A stretch of DNA of 64,000 nt from Saccopteryx bilineata. Taxonomy: Eukaryota > Chordata > Mammalia > Chiroptera > Emballonuridae. The stretch lies in assembly GCF_036850765.1 (NCBI RefSeq), contig NC_089495.1, positions 26,442,875-26,506,874 on the forward strand, in the 5' to 3' direction. Positions 34,207 to 45,364 of the stretch are shown here, one piece after another (position 1 is the first letter of the stretch; each line of letters begins with the position of its first letter). A model generated the notes under the pieces. The model had not been told where the DNA came from and did not search any database. It saw only the letters and a program-made list of their open reading frames with translations. The translations under genes were made by a program, and so were the position numbers.

Positions 34207-34398
34207 ACCACATCTATTCTCTTCCCACTCACACCAACTTCTTAACATATGGCAACCATTAATCTGCTCTTCATTTCTAGAATTAAGTATTTTGTGGAAT
34301 AGTATATAATAAAGTCATACTGTATGCAAACTTTAAAAAAAGTTTTCATACAGCATTTTTTTCTGGAGTTTCATCCAGTTTGTATGAATAGCTTGCTC

Positions 34399-34399
<1 letters not shown>

Positions 34400-34433
<34 letters not shown>
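34400..34433. repeat. (TTA)n microsatellite
   Basis: About eleven uninterrupted TTA units within the old L1M 3' region. Confidence 0.95.
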
Positions 34434-34434
<1 letters not shown>

Positions 34435-34650
34435 TGATTACTATTACATAGTATGAATATAATAGTGTGTTTAAACATTTATCCTTTAAAAGATATCTGG
34501 GTTGTTTCCAGTTTGAACAAATTACAAATACAGCTGTTATGAACTGTCGTGTATAGGTTTTTGTGTGAGCATTAGTTTTTATCTGAAAAATAAAAAAGCC
34601 CAGGGGTACAGTTGCTAGATTGTATCATAGTTGCATTTTTAAGAAACCAC

Positions 34651-35011
34651 TGCCTGACAAGGCGGTGGTGCAGTGGATAGTGCATAGGCCTGGGACGCTG
34701 AGGTTCAAAACCCTGAGGTCACCGGCTTGAGTGTGGCCTCATCCAGTTTGAGCACAGGCTTACCAGTTTAAGCATGGGATTATAGACATGACTCATGGTC
34801 GCTGGCTTGAAAGTCAAGGTTGCTGGCTTGAGCCCAAAGTGTCTGGCTTGAGCAAGGGGTCACTGGTTCAGCTGGAACCCCCTCGTCAAGGCACTTTTGA
34901 GAAAGCAATCAATGAACTAAAGTGCTGTAACTACAAGTTGATGCTTCTCATCTTGCTCCCTTCCTGTCTGTCCCTCTCTCTCTCTCTCACTTAAAAAAAA
35001 AAAATAAGCTG
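34651..35011 (+). mobile_element. tRNA-derived SINE, type A, diverged
   Basis: Head TGCCTGACAAGGCGGTGGTG, repeated 'GGCTTGAG' body with an extra unit compared with the 5538 copy, AAGCAATCAATGAAC motif, CT-rich tail and A-run. Flanked by a 9-bp duplication AGAAACCAC (34642-34650 and 35012-35020). Inserted in the old L1M. Confidence 0.9.
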
Positions 35012-36464
35012 AGAAACCACCAAACTGTTTTCCACAGCCTACTATATTACATTTCTATTAGCAACGTATGAGTTAACCATTTTCTCAAATTCTTACCATA
35101 ATCTGTATCGGTAGCATTTTCTACTACATGTGTTGTGATGTCTTGTTATATTTTAAATTTGCATTTCCCTCAATAATAATGAAAACTAGCACTTTTTATA
35201 AGCTTATTTGCCATGAGTATGTATATATCCTCTTTAGTGAAATACCTGTTTCTATCTTTTCCAGATAGTCTAATTTATTCATTTATTTTTGTTTTATTGT
35301 TTCTTTTTGGCAGTTCTTTTTTTCTAGATGCTGGGATTGCTGGATTTGTAGTTCACAAATATTTTCTTCCAGAATGTACCTGTCTGCACAATTGACACAT
35401 ACTCTGCTGTATTGCTAGGACTTCTAGTGCTTTTTTGAGTAAAAGTGGTGAAAATGGAAATCCTTGCTTTCTTTTTGATGTTAGGTAGAAAGTATTCAGT
35501 CTTACATCATTAAGTATATTAGTTGTAGATTTTTAGATGCTTTTTAAAATCAGTTGTGAATGTTTCCTTTATAATTCTTTTTTGAAAACTTTAATCATGA
35601 ATAGGTACTGAATTTTGTCTAATAATTTTTCTCCATCTGTTCATATGAGTACACAATCTTTATATTTAGTTTTTAAAAGGGTAGATTACATTGATTGAGT
35701 TTTATTTTCATCCTTGCAATAAACCCTGCATGTTCATGGTGTATAATTCTTTTTGTTGAATTCTATTTGCTAATATTTTCTCAAAGATTTTTATGTTTAC
35801 ATTCATGACAAATATTGTGCTGTAGAGACTTTATTGTAATAGTTTTATCTTTTTTATTAGAAATATACTAACTTAATACAACAAAATGAAATGGTTTCTT
35901 ATATCTAATGAAAATTTATTTAGAATTGGTCTATTTTTCTTTAAGTATTTGGCATAATTCTCAATGAAACCAACTGAGTTTGAAGATCACATTTTGAAAA
36001 TTTTTTGAAATTATGAATTTTCATAATAGATATAGGACTATTTAAATTGCCTATTTTTTGTTGGAGAAATTGTAGTAGATTTTGAGGAATCAGTCTATTT
36101 TATCTAAATTGTTAAATTTACATGTCTGAGATTGTTCTTTATTGTTTTTTGTACCTGTGATGTCTGTAGTGATGTCCCCCAATATCTAGAATGTCTTTAG
36201 TGACATTCCCTATATAATTCCTGATATTGTTAAGTTTTGTCTTCTTTTTTTTTAATCTTGTTAGAGATTTGGCAATTTTTTTTATCTTTACAAAAATCAG
36301 CTCTTTGTTTTATTGATATTTGTTAATGTTTTTCTATTTGATTTTATTTCTTTCTTCTCTAATCTGTATTATTTTCTTCTTTTTGCTTGCTTTAGAGTAA
36401 TTTTTCTTTTATTTATTTAAATTTTGAGGTAAAAACTTAGATTTTTAGTTTTAGTTTTTCTCTT

Positions 36465-36492
36465 TTCATATATATATGTATATATATATATA
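36465..36492. repeat. (TA)n simple repeat
   Basis: Alternating TATATATATGTATATATATATATA tract inside the old L1M. Confidence 0.8.
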
Positions 36493-38480
36493 GTTATATA
36501 AATTTTCCCTTCAATACTATTTTAACTGTTTCATAAATTTGATATATTTATTTTAATTTTCACTTATTTTAATGTATTTCTTGATTTTTCTTGAGGCATT
36601 CTCTTTGATACATGGATTATATATTGTTTAAGTTCTAAGTAATTAGAGACTTTTCTGTTATATTTTGATTATTAATATTCATATCATTGCCATTATTTTT
36701 ATAGAAAACATCTGTATGTCTGCATAGTTTAAACTTTTTAAAATTTTTGAGGTTTGATTTATACCTACAATATGGTCTACTTTAGCATATGTTCTATGGT
36801 ACTTGAGAGAATGTTTATTCTGCTGTTATTGAGTGAGTGTTCCATAAAATAGGCTAAATCCTATTAGTTGATAATATTGTTTAGTTCTTCCACATAGTTG
36901 CTGACTTTCAGTCTAGTTATTCTATTTTTGTTGGGAAAGGGGTGTTGTGTGTATTTGTGATATTTTTAGTGCTCTCTTTAGGTACTTTTTTATATATACA
37001 TAACTTACTAGAGTTTACTGGTGTTACCATTTTATCAGCTTTTAACTAGAGTATAAAAATCTTTACCCTTCTTTAGTTATAATATGATTGCCTTAAATAT
37101 TTCTTCTACACACATTTAGAACTACATAAAACATTGCTTATAATTTTTACTTCAACTGCCAAACATAATTTTGAAAACTTAGAGAAGAAAGTCTATAGTA
37201 TTTAATTATATTTTTGCTTACCATATAGTTTTTACTTCCTTCCCTATGACCCCAAATTCCTGTTTTTTTATTATTTTTTCTTATTCCTTTAACTATCCTT
37301 TTGAAATAGATCCGCAGTAACAAATTCCTTAGTTTTTCTTTATCTACAGCTGTCTTGATTTTCCCTTCATTTTTAAAGACTATATTTGTTTGTTTGTTTG
37401 TTTTGTTTTCTGGTTAGATTTTATTCTAAATGCACCAGAGATTATTCCTTTTTAACAATGATTTTCCTGCATATAAAACTCAGGGTTAAGGTTCTCTTTT
37501 TTCTGTACTTGAAAAATGTGCCACTTTATTTTACTCCATGGTTTATCTTAGAAATGCACTGTCTTTTTTTTTTTCTATATTGCTTTTGCAATTTTTGTTC
37601 TTAGTTCATAGATATTTGGCTATAATATATCTTGGTGTGGATTTGCTTATCCTGTTTGGGGTTTCTTTACTTCTCTATTCTATAGGTATAAATCTTTTGC
37701 CATATTTGGAATGCTTTTATCTATTATCTTTGATACTTCTTGTAACCACACTTTTTTATCTCTTTTTTTCTTCTTAAGCTTCAATGACATGAATGATAGA
37801 TCTTTGTAATAGTCTCACAGGTCCCTGAGGTTCTATTGTAGCTGTTGTTTTTAATAATCCATTATCTCATTCTTGTTCAGATTGTGTAGTTTCTATTTTT
37901 CCATCTTTCAGTTCTGTGATTCTTTCTACTGCTTTCTCTGTTCTGTTGTGAATCTCACCTATTGAGTTTTTCATTTTTTATATTTTTTAGTTCTAAAAGT
38001 TTACATGTTCTAAGTTCTAAAAGGTTTTTCCTTATATCTTCTTTGTCTTTTGAGATTTTCTTTCCTTTTTTCTTTCTTGTTCGAAGTGTGCTTGTAATTG
38101 CTTATTGAAGCATTTTTATGGTGATGCTTCATTTGGCCTTTCTTGGTATGTTTAGAAGTAAAGTTACAGTTGTGTTTCCTTCCAGTATTTGACTATATCA
38201 AAAAAGTTATTGTATCCAAAGCTGCTAGTCTTGCTTGGCTGTCCATTTCCTTATCCTCTGGCTTAGGAATTAGCCTTTGTTATATTTGTTCAGTGCTTGT
38301 TGATATTTCTAGCTGCTGGCCTTTTTAGCTTCATGCTGTGATATATGAGACAAAAATAAAACCCAGAAATTCACCAGTGTGTTATTTTTCAGGTCCTGAA
38401 TTGTTTCTCTGGCTTTCTTTATCTTCTTTACCTTTTGAAGTCTTTATTTGTTGTACATATAAACAAACATTTTAGTTATA

Positions 38481-39335
38481 CTTAGTGGAAGGAATAAGGA
38501 AATGTACATCTATTTCATCTTCTTAGGAGTGGAAGTTGAGTATGTTTTTAAGGATTGTAACCTCCTTCATTATTGACAAAACTAACAAAGAAATGTCTTA
38601 TTCAATTTTAGCACCATGTCTTAGCTATTAAAATTCTCATTACCCTCCACATTAAAAAAAAATCTGATTGGTATGTGTTGATGTAAAAAGCAATGTTGAC
38701 TCTTGATTTTTAAAAAGGTAATTTGCTTATTTTATTGTGTTAAGAATTTTTGTATATGAAATAACTGTAAAGGTAATCAAAACCTTGATTCTCTGAACTC
38801 CAAATAGTCAGCAGTCGTGTGTGATCACACTTTGTCAACAAAAGCAAATATCAAGGCTGTTTAGTCTGGAAGTATCTGTTAGAAGCTAGAGATTGGCTTG
38901 TAGTCATACTGATGGCTAAACTTACATGGAATTATTTAAAAGAGGTGGAACATGTCTATTAATGTAAACAGAATTAGTCATTTGAGGACCTAAGAATCTA
39001 TCTAATGGTGATAGAGTAAAGGCAGAACTAATTCAAAAATGTAAAGAACTGCACTTGAGTTCCAGCTTGACTTCTAGTCAACTATGGAATCTTGCTCAAA
39101 TCTGTTAAACTTCCTAAACCATAGACACTGTTGTTACTTGGAGTGGTGAATAAGCTTATTTACTACACAAAGGAAAACTGATATTATTATTATCAAGGTG
39201 TATATTGATGAACATATTTATCTATATAATTATTATTTTGAAGATTTGCATTTGTTTGATTTTGAAATTCTACAAGTCATAGATTTACAGATTAAAAAAA
39301 GAACATTTAAGGTTATCTAGGTAAGTTTCTATAGA
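38481..39335. other. no recognised gene or element
   Basis: AT-rich single-copy-like sequence between the old L1M and the MER5 element. Confidence 0.45.
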
Positions 39336-39337
39336 TC

Positions 39338-39515
39338 ATTGGTTCTCAAGTGTGGCTGCACATTAGAATTACCTGGGGAGCTTTTTCGAAGCTTCAGTGC
39401 CCTGGCCTATCTCCCAGAAATTTTGATATAACTGATTTGGGGTGAGGACTGATCATTAGTACTTTTGAAAAGTTCCCCAGGTGACTTTAATATGTACAGT
39501 ACTGAGACTCACCAA
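39338..39515 (+). mobile_element. MER5-like non-autonomous hAT (Charlie) remnant
   Basis: Diverged palindromic element: 'TTGGTTCTCAAGTGTGGCTGCACATTAGAATTACCTGGGGAGCTTTTTC' on the left and 'AAAAGTTCCCCAGGTGACTTTAATATG...ACTGAGA' on the right, as in MER5A. The arms are complementary to each other with decay; the termini are eroded. Confidence 0.8.
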
Positions 39516-39964
39516 TCTCGATAAATGTCTCCCATTCTGACTCAAGATGTCACTCAGCCTGAGTAATTCAAAATTATCATTGGTCTAGTAATCCTCAAAA
39601 CAGGGTTGTAAAAAGAGCTGGCTTGTCTTCTGATTCCTTCTCCCTGTCCCCCAAGAGGAGGCCTTAACATGTTCATTTTGAAGATGTCCCTTAGTGATTC
39701 TGATACCTGTCTTGCATTTTCAAACTGCACACCCATCTCCATTTTTCTTATCTCTTTCTACACTTCCAGTTGTGTGTTGACCAGTTTGAAATCCTTCTAT
39801 GATGGGAACCTCACTATCTCCTGAGAATCTAATTTGTTTCAATAAGGATAGTCTTCCATAAAGTAAGATGTAAATATGACAAGGAGACGAATATATATAG
39901 AAAGAACAACATAAATGATAAGACCTGAAAATAGCAAACTTTTAATGAATACTTATTATATTTT

Positions 39965-40145
39965 ATTTACTAAACTTTTTACCTCAAAATCGTCCTGTGG
40001 CAATGTTATGATCATCTCCACTTTTTAAATAAAAAGGCTAGTTCTCTCATTTTTATAGAGATGATAGCTGAGACCCATGGAGGATAAGTGAATTAGCAGA
40101 GTCAGCCCGCAAGTAGGATCTGACGATAGCAATCACTCTCACAGC
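39965..40145 (+). mobile_element. MIR-like SINE remnant
   Basis: MIR order is visible: 'AATCGTCCTGTGGCAATGTTATGATCATCTCCACTTTT', 'AGAGATGATAGCTGAGACCCATGGAGG...AAGTGAATTAGC', 'GTCAGCCCGCAAGTAGGATCTGA'. Confidence 0.6.
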
Positions 40146-41686
40146 CACATTCTGACACAAGTGTTCCATTCATGCCCAGGTTCATTTTTTTTTCTTTCAA
40201 TATGAAGTGATTTTTCTTTCAATATGTTCACAATAAATTTTCAAGACCAGCACTTGGCTATGAAGAAAGGCTTGATACACAAAAGAGGCAAAAAGATGCT
40301 GTTTGGCCAATATTCAAGAACGGATTGGAGATAGGATCTGAGGACTGGATGTAGGAGCAGTTTAGTGGCAGACAGCATCAGTCACGGCAGGTGGGCTGGC
40401 TCAGCTGACTCTTCCCTTGTCGGTGGGTTCCAGCTACGTGTGAACCCATGTCACTCTCTGCACTTAAAGGCAAAACCAGTCACTCCCCAAAAAAGTTCTC
40501 TGAACTGGCCAGTTCACTAATTCACTGCTGTCTGGGCTTGTGTAAGAGAGCACATTAAATATTTAAACCTTGTCCTTTTCAGATGCAAAGCAGCAAAGAT
40601 GATTTTCCACGGAATTTAGCATTAAATTCAGGCAATTTGTACAGCTGTGCATATAAATGGCTTTTCACAGAATCTCCAGCGGCCAGGGTCAATGTTCTTG
40701 TACATTTTAATACCGTAGATGACATAGCGACATCCTTCCAATTTATGTTTCCTCGTAATTGAAAGGGGCTTAATAAAATTGAGGAAGAAGCAGTATGTAC
40801 ACAGCAACATCGATTTCTGCTGACAGTTGAGCGGAAGTTAATTGTAATTTTAATGTAATTTGTTCCATGGGTGATGTTGAGCCCTGGAACATAACTGAAT
40901 CCATTAAAAAAAATAGTTGTGTGTGTGTTTGTATCTATCTGTGTTGGTTTTTATAATATTAGAATGACCTAATTATACAGCTGTCATGATGACACAAAAT
41001 ATAAATATAGCTTCCCCAGATGAATACTTTAATTATTTTTTCCACAAATATATTTGTTTAAATGAATAAAAGCCTAACCTTTAATACAAACACAGAATTT
41101 TACCCAATCAGGTTTTAGGGTGACAGAGATGTTATGTTACTTGAAATAAATGCACACATTATTTATTAAAGAGCAAGTGTAACACAGTCCTAATCACTAA
41201 AGTTAAGCTTGTCTGCATGAACTGTAGTTAATATTTATTCTGGGTGAAGCAGTTTTTTATTAAGATATTTTTTCATTTAGTAGACCAAGAACATGCTAAT
41301 AGTTGTGTTGGTAATTCAAATATTTTCTGCTGTGGGTAAAACAAATGTGAAACTGAAGAATGATGGTGTTCTCTGGCTCTGAAATTTGCTAATTATAGAG
41401 CTATTCAATTATAGGTAATATCCTTTTATTGCTAATAAGATTACCGTGTGTCAACACAACTGCAATTCTAAAATGGAATTTGCCCAATTTGCCTTGTATG
41501 GGATTTAAAACTGTTTTGTGTAAAAGACTTTAGAAAATTAGCACGGAAATGAATGACAAGGAGAGGAAATAAGCAAAATTCCTAATCTAAAATCTCTTCC
41601 CATCCAGATGCTTTTCTTTTGGTACAGTTTCAAAATGGATTTTGCCACCAAAACAACAACAAATTCAACAACAAAGAAAGAGGCAT
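40146..41686. other. single-copy-like stretch, candidate conserved non-coding region
   Basis: No repeat family is recognised for about 1.4 kb, which is unusual in this window. The part from about 40560 to 41520 is rich in TAAT/ATTA cores and balanced purine-pyrimidine sequence. No coding frame is convincing. It could hold conserved regulatory sequence, but nothing in one sequence alone proves this. Confidence 0.3.
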
Positions 41687-41980
41687 GCCTGAGCAGGCAG
41701 GGGCACAGTGGATAGAGCATAGGACTGGGACGCAGAGGAGCCTAGGTCGCCAGCTTGAGCGCGTGCTCATCTGGTTTGAGCAAGGCTCACCAACTTGTGC
41801 CCAAGGTTGCTGGCTTGAGCAAGAGGTCACTCGCTCTGCTGTAGCCCCCTGGTCAAGGCACATATGAGAAAGCAATCAATGAACAACTAAGGTGCCGCAA
41901 CAAAGAATTGATGCTTCTCATTTCTCTCCCTTTCTCTTTGTCCCTATCTGTCCCTCATTCTGTCTCTCTCTCTGTCTCAA

Positions 41981-42017
<37 letters not shown>
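41687..42017 (+). mobile_element. tRNA-derived SINE, type A, with (CA)n tail
   Basis: Head GCCTGAGCAGGCAGGGGCAC, body and AAGCAATCAATGAACAACTA motif of type A, then a CT-rich part and a (CA)n microsatellite (41982-42017) in place of an A-tail. AAAGAGG before the head (41678-41684) and after the tail (42017-42023) is the likely short target duplication. Confidence 0.88.
41982..42017. repeat. (CA)n microsatellite
   Basis: About 18 CA units at the 3' end of the SINE. Confidence 0.95.
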
Positions 42018-42019
<2 letters not shown>

Positions 42020-42185
42020 GAGGTGGATGATCAAATCTGTTACCTACACTAAAACTTTCTTTAACTAGTTTACAATCTGCTTATATAAAATTTGGTATTA
42101 TTCAAACGCTCCACTCCAACCAGTATCTAGTATCATATTAGGTTCAGAACAAGCAGAGAATACGTAAACATGAGATTATAGTGTA

Positions 42186-42507
42186 GCCTGACCAGGTTGA
42201 GGCACAGTGAATAGAGTGTCAAAGTGGGACACAGAGGGCCTGGGTTCAAGGCCCTGAGGTTGCCAGCTTGAGCGCAGGCTCATCTGGTTTCAGCAAGGCT
42301 CTCCAGCTTGATCCCAAGGTTGCTGGCTCAAACAAGAGGTCACTCAGTCTGCTGTTGCCCCCCTGGTCAAGGTACATATAAGAAACCAATTAATGAACAA
42401 CTAAGGTGCCACAACGAAGAATTGATGCTTCTCATCTCTCTTCCTTCCTGTCTGTCTGTCCCTATCTGTCCCTCTCTCTGACTATCTCTGTCTCTATCAC
42501 AAAAAAA
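42186..42507 (+). mobile_element. tRNA-derived SINE, type A
   Basis: Head GCCTGACCAGGTTGAGGCAC, type A body and CT-rich tail ending TCTCTATCACAAAAAAAA. The flanks AGATTATAGTGTA (42173-42185) and AGATTAGCGTGTA (42508-42520) match at 11 of 13 positions. It lies 168 bp after another type A SINE in the same orientation. Confidence 0.9.
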
Positions 42508-42607
42508 AGATTAGCGTGTAAATCAGGAAATCAACATTGCATCAGAATCAACTAGTTGAAAGGAAGGAATTCATAAAATGTATATTATGGAATGTATTTA
42601 TGTATTT

Positions 42608-43098
42608 ATTAAGGTTCTCTGGTAAAGCAGAACCAATAGTGCGTGTGTGTGTGTGTGTGTATAATTAATATAGAATACTTATATATTATACATAATTTAT
42701 ATAGAGAAAGAATGAGATTTATTATAAGAAATTGATTCATGTTATTATGAAGGCTGAGAATTCCCATGATCTGCCATCTGCATGCTAGAGACCCAGGAAA
42801 GCCAATGGTGTAAATTTCAGACCATGTCCCAGGAGCACCAATAGTGCAAGTCCCAGTTTAAGGGCAGAAGACTGATGTCTCAGGTCATGCAGTCAGTCAG
42901 AGAGAGTTAATTCTTTCTCCTGCTGTTTTGCTCTATTCAGGCCCTCAGTGTTTGTGGATGATGCCTATCCACGTGGGGGAGGGCAATCTACTTTACTCGG
43001 TCTACTGATTCAAATACTAATCTCATCCAGAAACACTCTTTGCAAAAACACCCAGGACTCTGGGTCCCAGTCATTTGGTACATGAAATGAACCATCAC
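42608..43098 (+). mobile_element. MLT2-like solo LTR (old ERV-L type)
   Basis: Begins near AAGGTTCTCTGGTAAAGCAGAACCAATAG, has a (GT)n tract at 42642-42661, 'GAAATTGATTCATG...GGCTGAGAA', 'AGACCCAGGAAAGCC', 'TATTCAGGCCCTCAG', 'GGGGAGGGCAATCTACTTTACTC' and ends '...GAACCATCACA'. This order fits the MLT2 LTRs of ancient ERV-L elements from memory. No internal viral genes are attached, so it is a solo LTR, and exact termini and target duplication were not resolved. Confidence 0.75.
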
Positions 43099-43894
43099 AG
43101 TGGGCCTTACTTCATATTAATGAACTCAGACTCTGAGAATGCAGAGCAGAGCACAGGAATGGCTGCGCTGTTTTTGATCCCCAAGTAACATCTTATACAC
43201 ATCGTGTTTGAGAACTACTGGCTTGAAGTGATTGTCCAGATACCTGATTAATGGATTCTGTGCATATCTGGTGTCCCTCAATCTTGCCTGCAAAGACCAA
43301 AGAATGACTTTTTGTCTTTTCCCAAGAAGACTGTATTTATCCACTTCCTGGCAAACACAAGCTGGAACAGAGGCTTCCATGATGCTGACGATCTATAAAT
43401 CAAGTGTTATTAATGATGCCAGCAAATACAGGTGTCTGGCTCTTCTGAACATAGTAGGACTCTTTAAGAGTATAAAGGACAAATTGCTTGGGAAGTCTGA
43501 TTTTTCCTTCTAAAATGTTATTTCTATAAATGTGATCTATGGATCTGTGTGTAGGATGCCATGCTCATTCACTCAAAATCACAAGAGAATGAGTTTCGAA
43601 TCTGTATGTCTTAACATGTTATAACACCCATGCCCCCCACCCTTCCACCACTTGAGTCACTGGTATTTGGTGAACTTGAGAAATAACATTCTTCTCCTTA
43701 CCCAGGGTTTTGATAAACTAGGGAGAAAAACCATCTGAGTTTACATGGGCTTTCTCAGCTTTAACACTGAAAGTCCTATGTCCTGGGAAACTCCCCAGTC
43801 CTGAGCAAATTCGAACAGTTGGTCCCCCTAACTAAGACCTAATTCAAATCTCATACAACCATATAGTACCTATAGGGCTTTTCACATGGCACTA
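43099..43894. other. no recognised gene or element
   Basis: Contains a possible hAT-type terminal remnant near 43195-43225 (GTTTGAGAACTACTGG). Overlapping frames on both strands at 43126-43513 show no homology and are not called. Confidence 0.4.
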
Positions 43895-44030
43895 AACCCT
43901 TTTGAGGTACAATTTCTTCAGCTGTAAATTGGCTATATAATAGTTATTTCACAGAGATATTGTGTGGATTAAATAAAATTAGATGTAATTGCATATATGA
44001 AGCACCTACCAAGCAGGTGTTCTGTACATG
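43895..44030 (+). mobile_element. MIR-like SINE remnant
   Basis: Shows 'ACAATTTCTTCAGCTGTAAATTGGCTATATAATAG', 'GAGATATTGTGTGGATTAAATAAAATTAG' and 'GAAGCACCTACCAAGCAGG', the MIR 3' half order. Confidence 0.65.
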
Positions 44031-45286
44031 TCCTTTTTTTTCTGTGACATTGTCAAAATCTTTTTCGCAGGCCCAAGGGTAGGATACTGTTGTACACAAC
44101 AAGAGGGTGGATGCCATTTAATTTGTTTCACCTGCCAGAAAAAGAGTGACTTCTTTGTCAGTAAATAGCAGGTTGTCACAAGCAGTTTCTTGTGACACAG
44201 ACAGATTGATTTTTTTTAATTGGAAAATATGCAAATTAAGTCATGATTCACTTCTTTTCCAGGTAAAATGAATTAACTATAAAATTCTGAAAACAAACAA
44301 AAATAGAAAAAGAGCAAATTCAAAATATGGAGTTATTAGTCATAGAATTTAGACAAGATATTTGAACTCATATAAACCAAAACAAGTATTGCTTCTATAA
44401 TTTGAAGAGCTATTGAACAAAGCCTTTAGGCCAGATTATGTTTGTACTGCGAGCTTTAATAAACTATATAGATTTAGATTGATCTCAATTTTTCTAGACT
44501 TCAGATTCCACACTGAAAAAAATATGAGGTTAGAATAGTATATTAAATTGCTTTCTAAAGTTCTTTTAAGGTTTATGATTCTGTTCTAAATAAATTATTA
44601 TTTTGTTTCTATTTGAATTATCTTAGTAAGAGAGGCCTGGCTACTTTAAGACAGCTAAATGTTGGTGCCATAGTAGGGAGATTAATTTTCAATTGTTTTC
44701 CTTTATTTCAAATCAAAATCTTCTTTCTATAACTTTTCTTACTACTCTTAAACTGTCCTTACAAAAACTCAGAATAACTCTTTTCTCTTCCGTGCATTAG
44801 TTTTTCAACTATTTGCAGTGAAAGACCCCATGGAGCCTTGGCTAATTTTATTTCTACTTTTGCTACAAGTGGCCATGGAGTGGCCATATTTTCCTTGGTA
44901 GGGTTGCTTAAAGACCTGAGGAGTTCTCAGACCAAGTGAGACCATCCTGATCAATTTATGACTGAATAGCTAAAATCCAGCCTGGTGATTTGGATAGGCA
45001 TGTATACCCACCAAGTTTAGATAACTGAATGAAAGAGCTGGGCTTTTCTTAGTCAAGTTAGAATAAGAGTTAAAAATTAAAGATAAGAGTGGATTGAGGA
45101 AAGGTTACATTGGCAGAAGCTCAATCACAGAGTGACACCTTTTTAGAACAGGTACATTTGGCTGGGAAGAAATCTCTGTAGAGAGACTGAGAAACAGGTT
45201 TTTAATCAATAGTTATATTCCAAGTTAGAGTTAAGAAGACAGAGGGCTTAACTCTAGATTACAGACAATAGTCATCCCTTCAGTCA
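44031..45286. other. no recognised gene or element
   Basis: AT-rich sequence. Nothing in it matches a family I know. Confidence 0.45.
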
Positions 45287-45364
45287 TTAATTCATCATAT
45301 ATTTATTGAGGATCCACTCTGTGCCAGATACTATTTGGGCCATGGGATGTATCGGTGAACCAAG
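45287..45364 (+). mobile_element. L2 3'-end-like fragment
   Basis: Carries 'TTCATCATATATTTATTGAGGATCCACTCTGTGCCAGATACT', the familiar terminal motif of ancient LINE-2 elements. Confidence 0.6.

Larger units (their letters stand above)
33490..38480 (-). mobile_element. old L1M element, heavily diverged
   Basis: An ancient L1 read on the minus strand. From right to left it shows ORF1-region sequence (about 38350-37400), endonuclease region (about 36950-36700), reverse transcriptase region (about 36500-35400) and 3' UTR (about 34650-33540). Recognisable antisense landmarks include 'CTTGCAATAAACCCTGCATGTTCATGGTGTATAATTC' type sequence near 35720 and 'GGTCTACTTTAGCATATGTTC' near 36775. Every frame is riddled with stops. 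Two SINEs are inserted in its 3' part, and L1-B abuts its 3' end. Ends are approximate. Confidence 0.82.

Noticed and set aside
37386..37777. Phe/Leu-rich plus frames that look like membrane segments
   Set aside because: They are antisense to an old L1 and T-rich, which yields hydrophobic residues by composition.
42608..43098. possible endogenous retrovirus with genes
   Set aside because: Only an old solo LTR is visible; no gag, pol or env sequence flanks it.
43126..43513. overlapping frames of 84 and 93 codons on opposite strands
   Set aside because: No homology recognised, and two mutually overlapping frames argue for chance.
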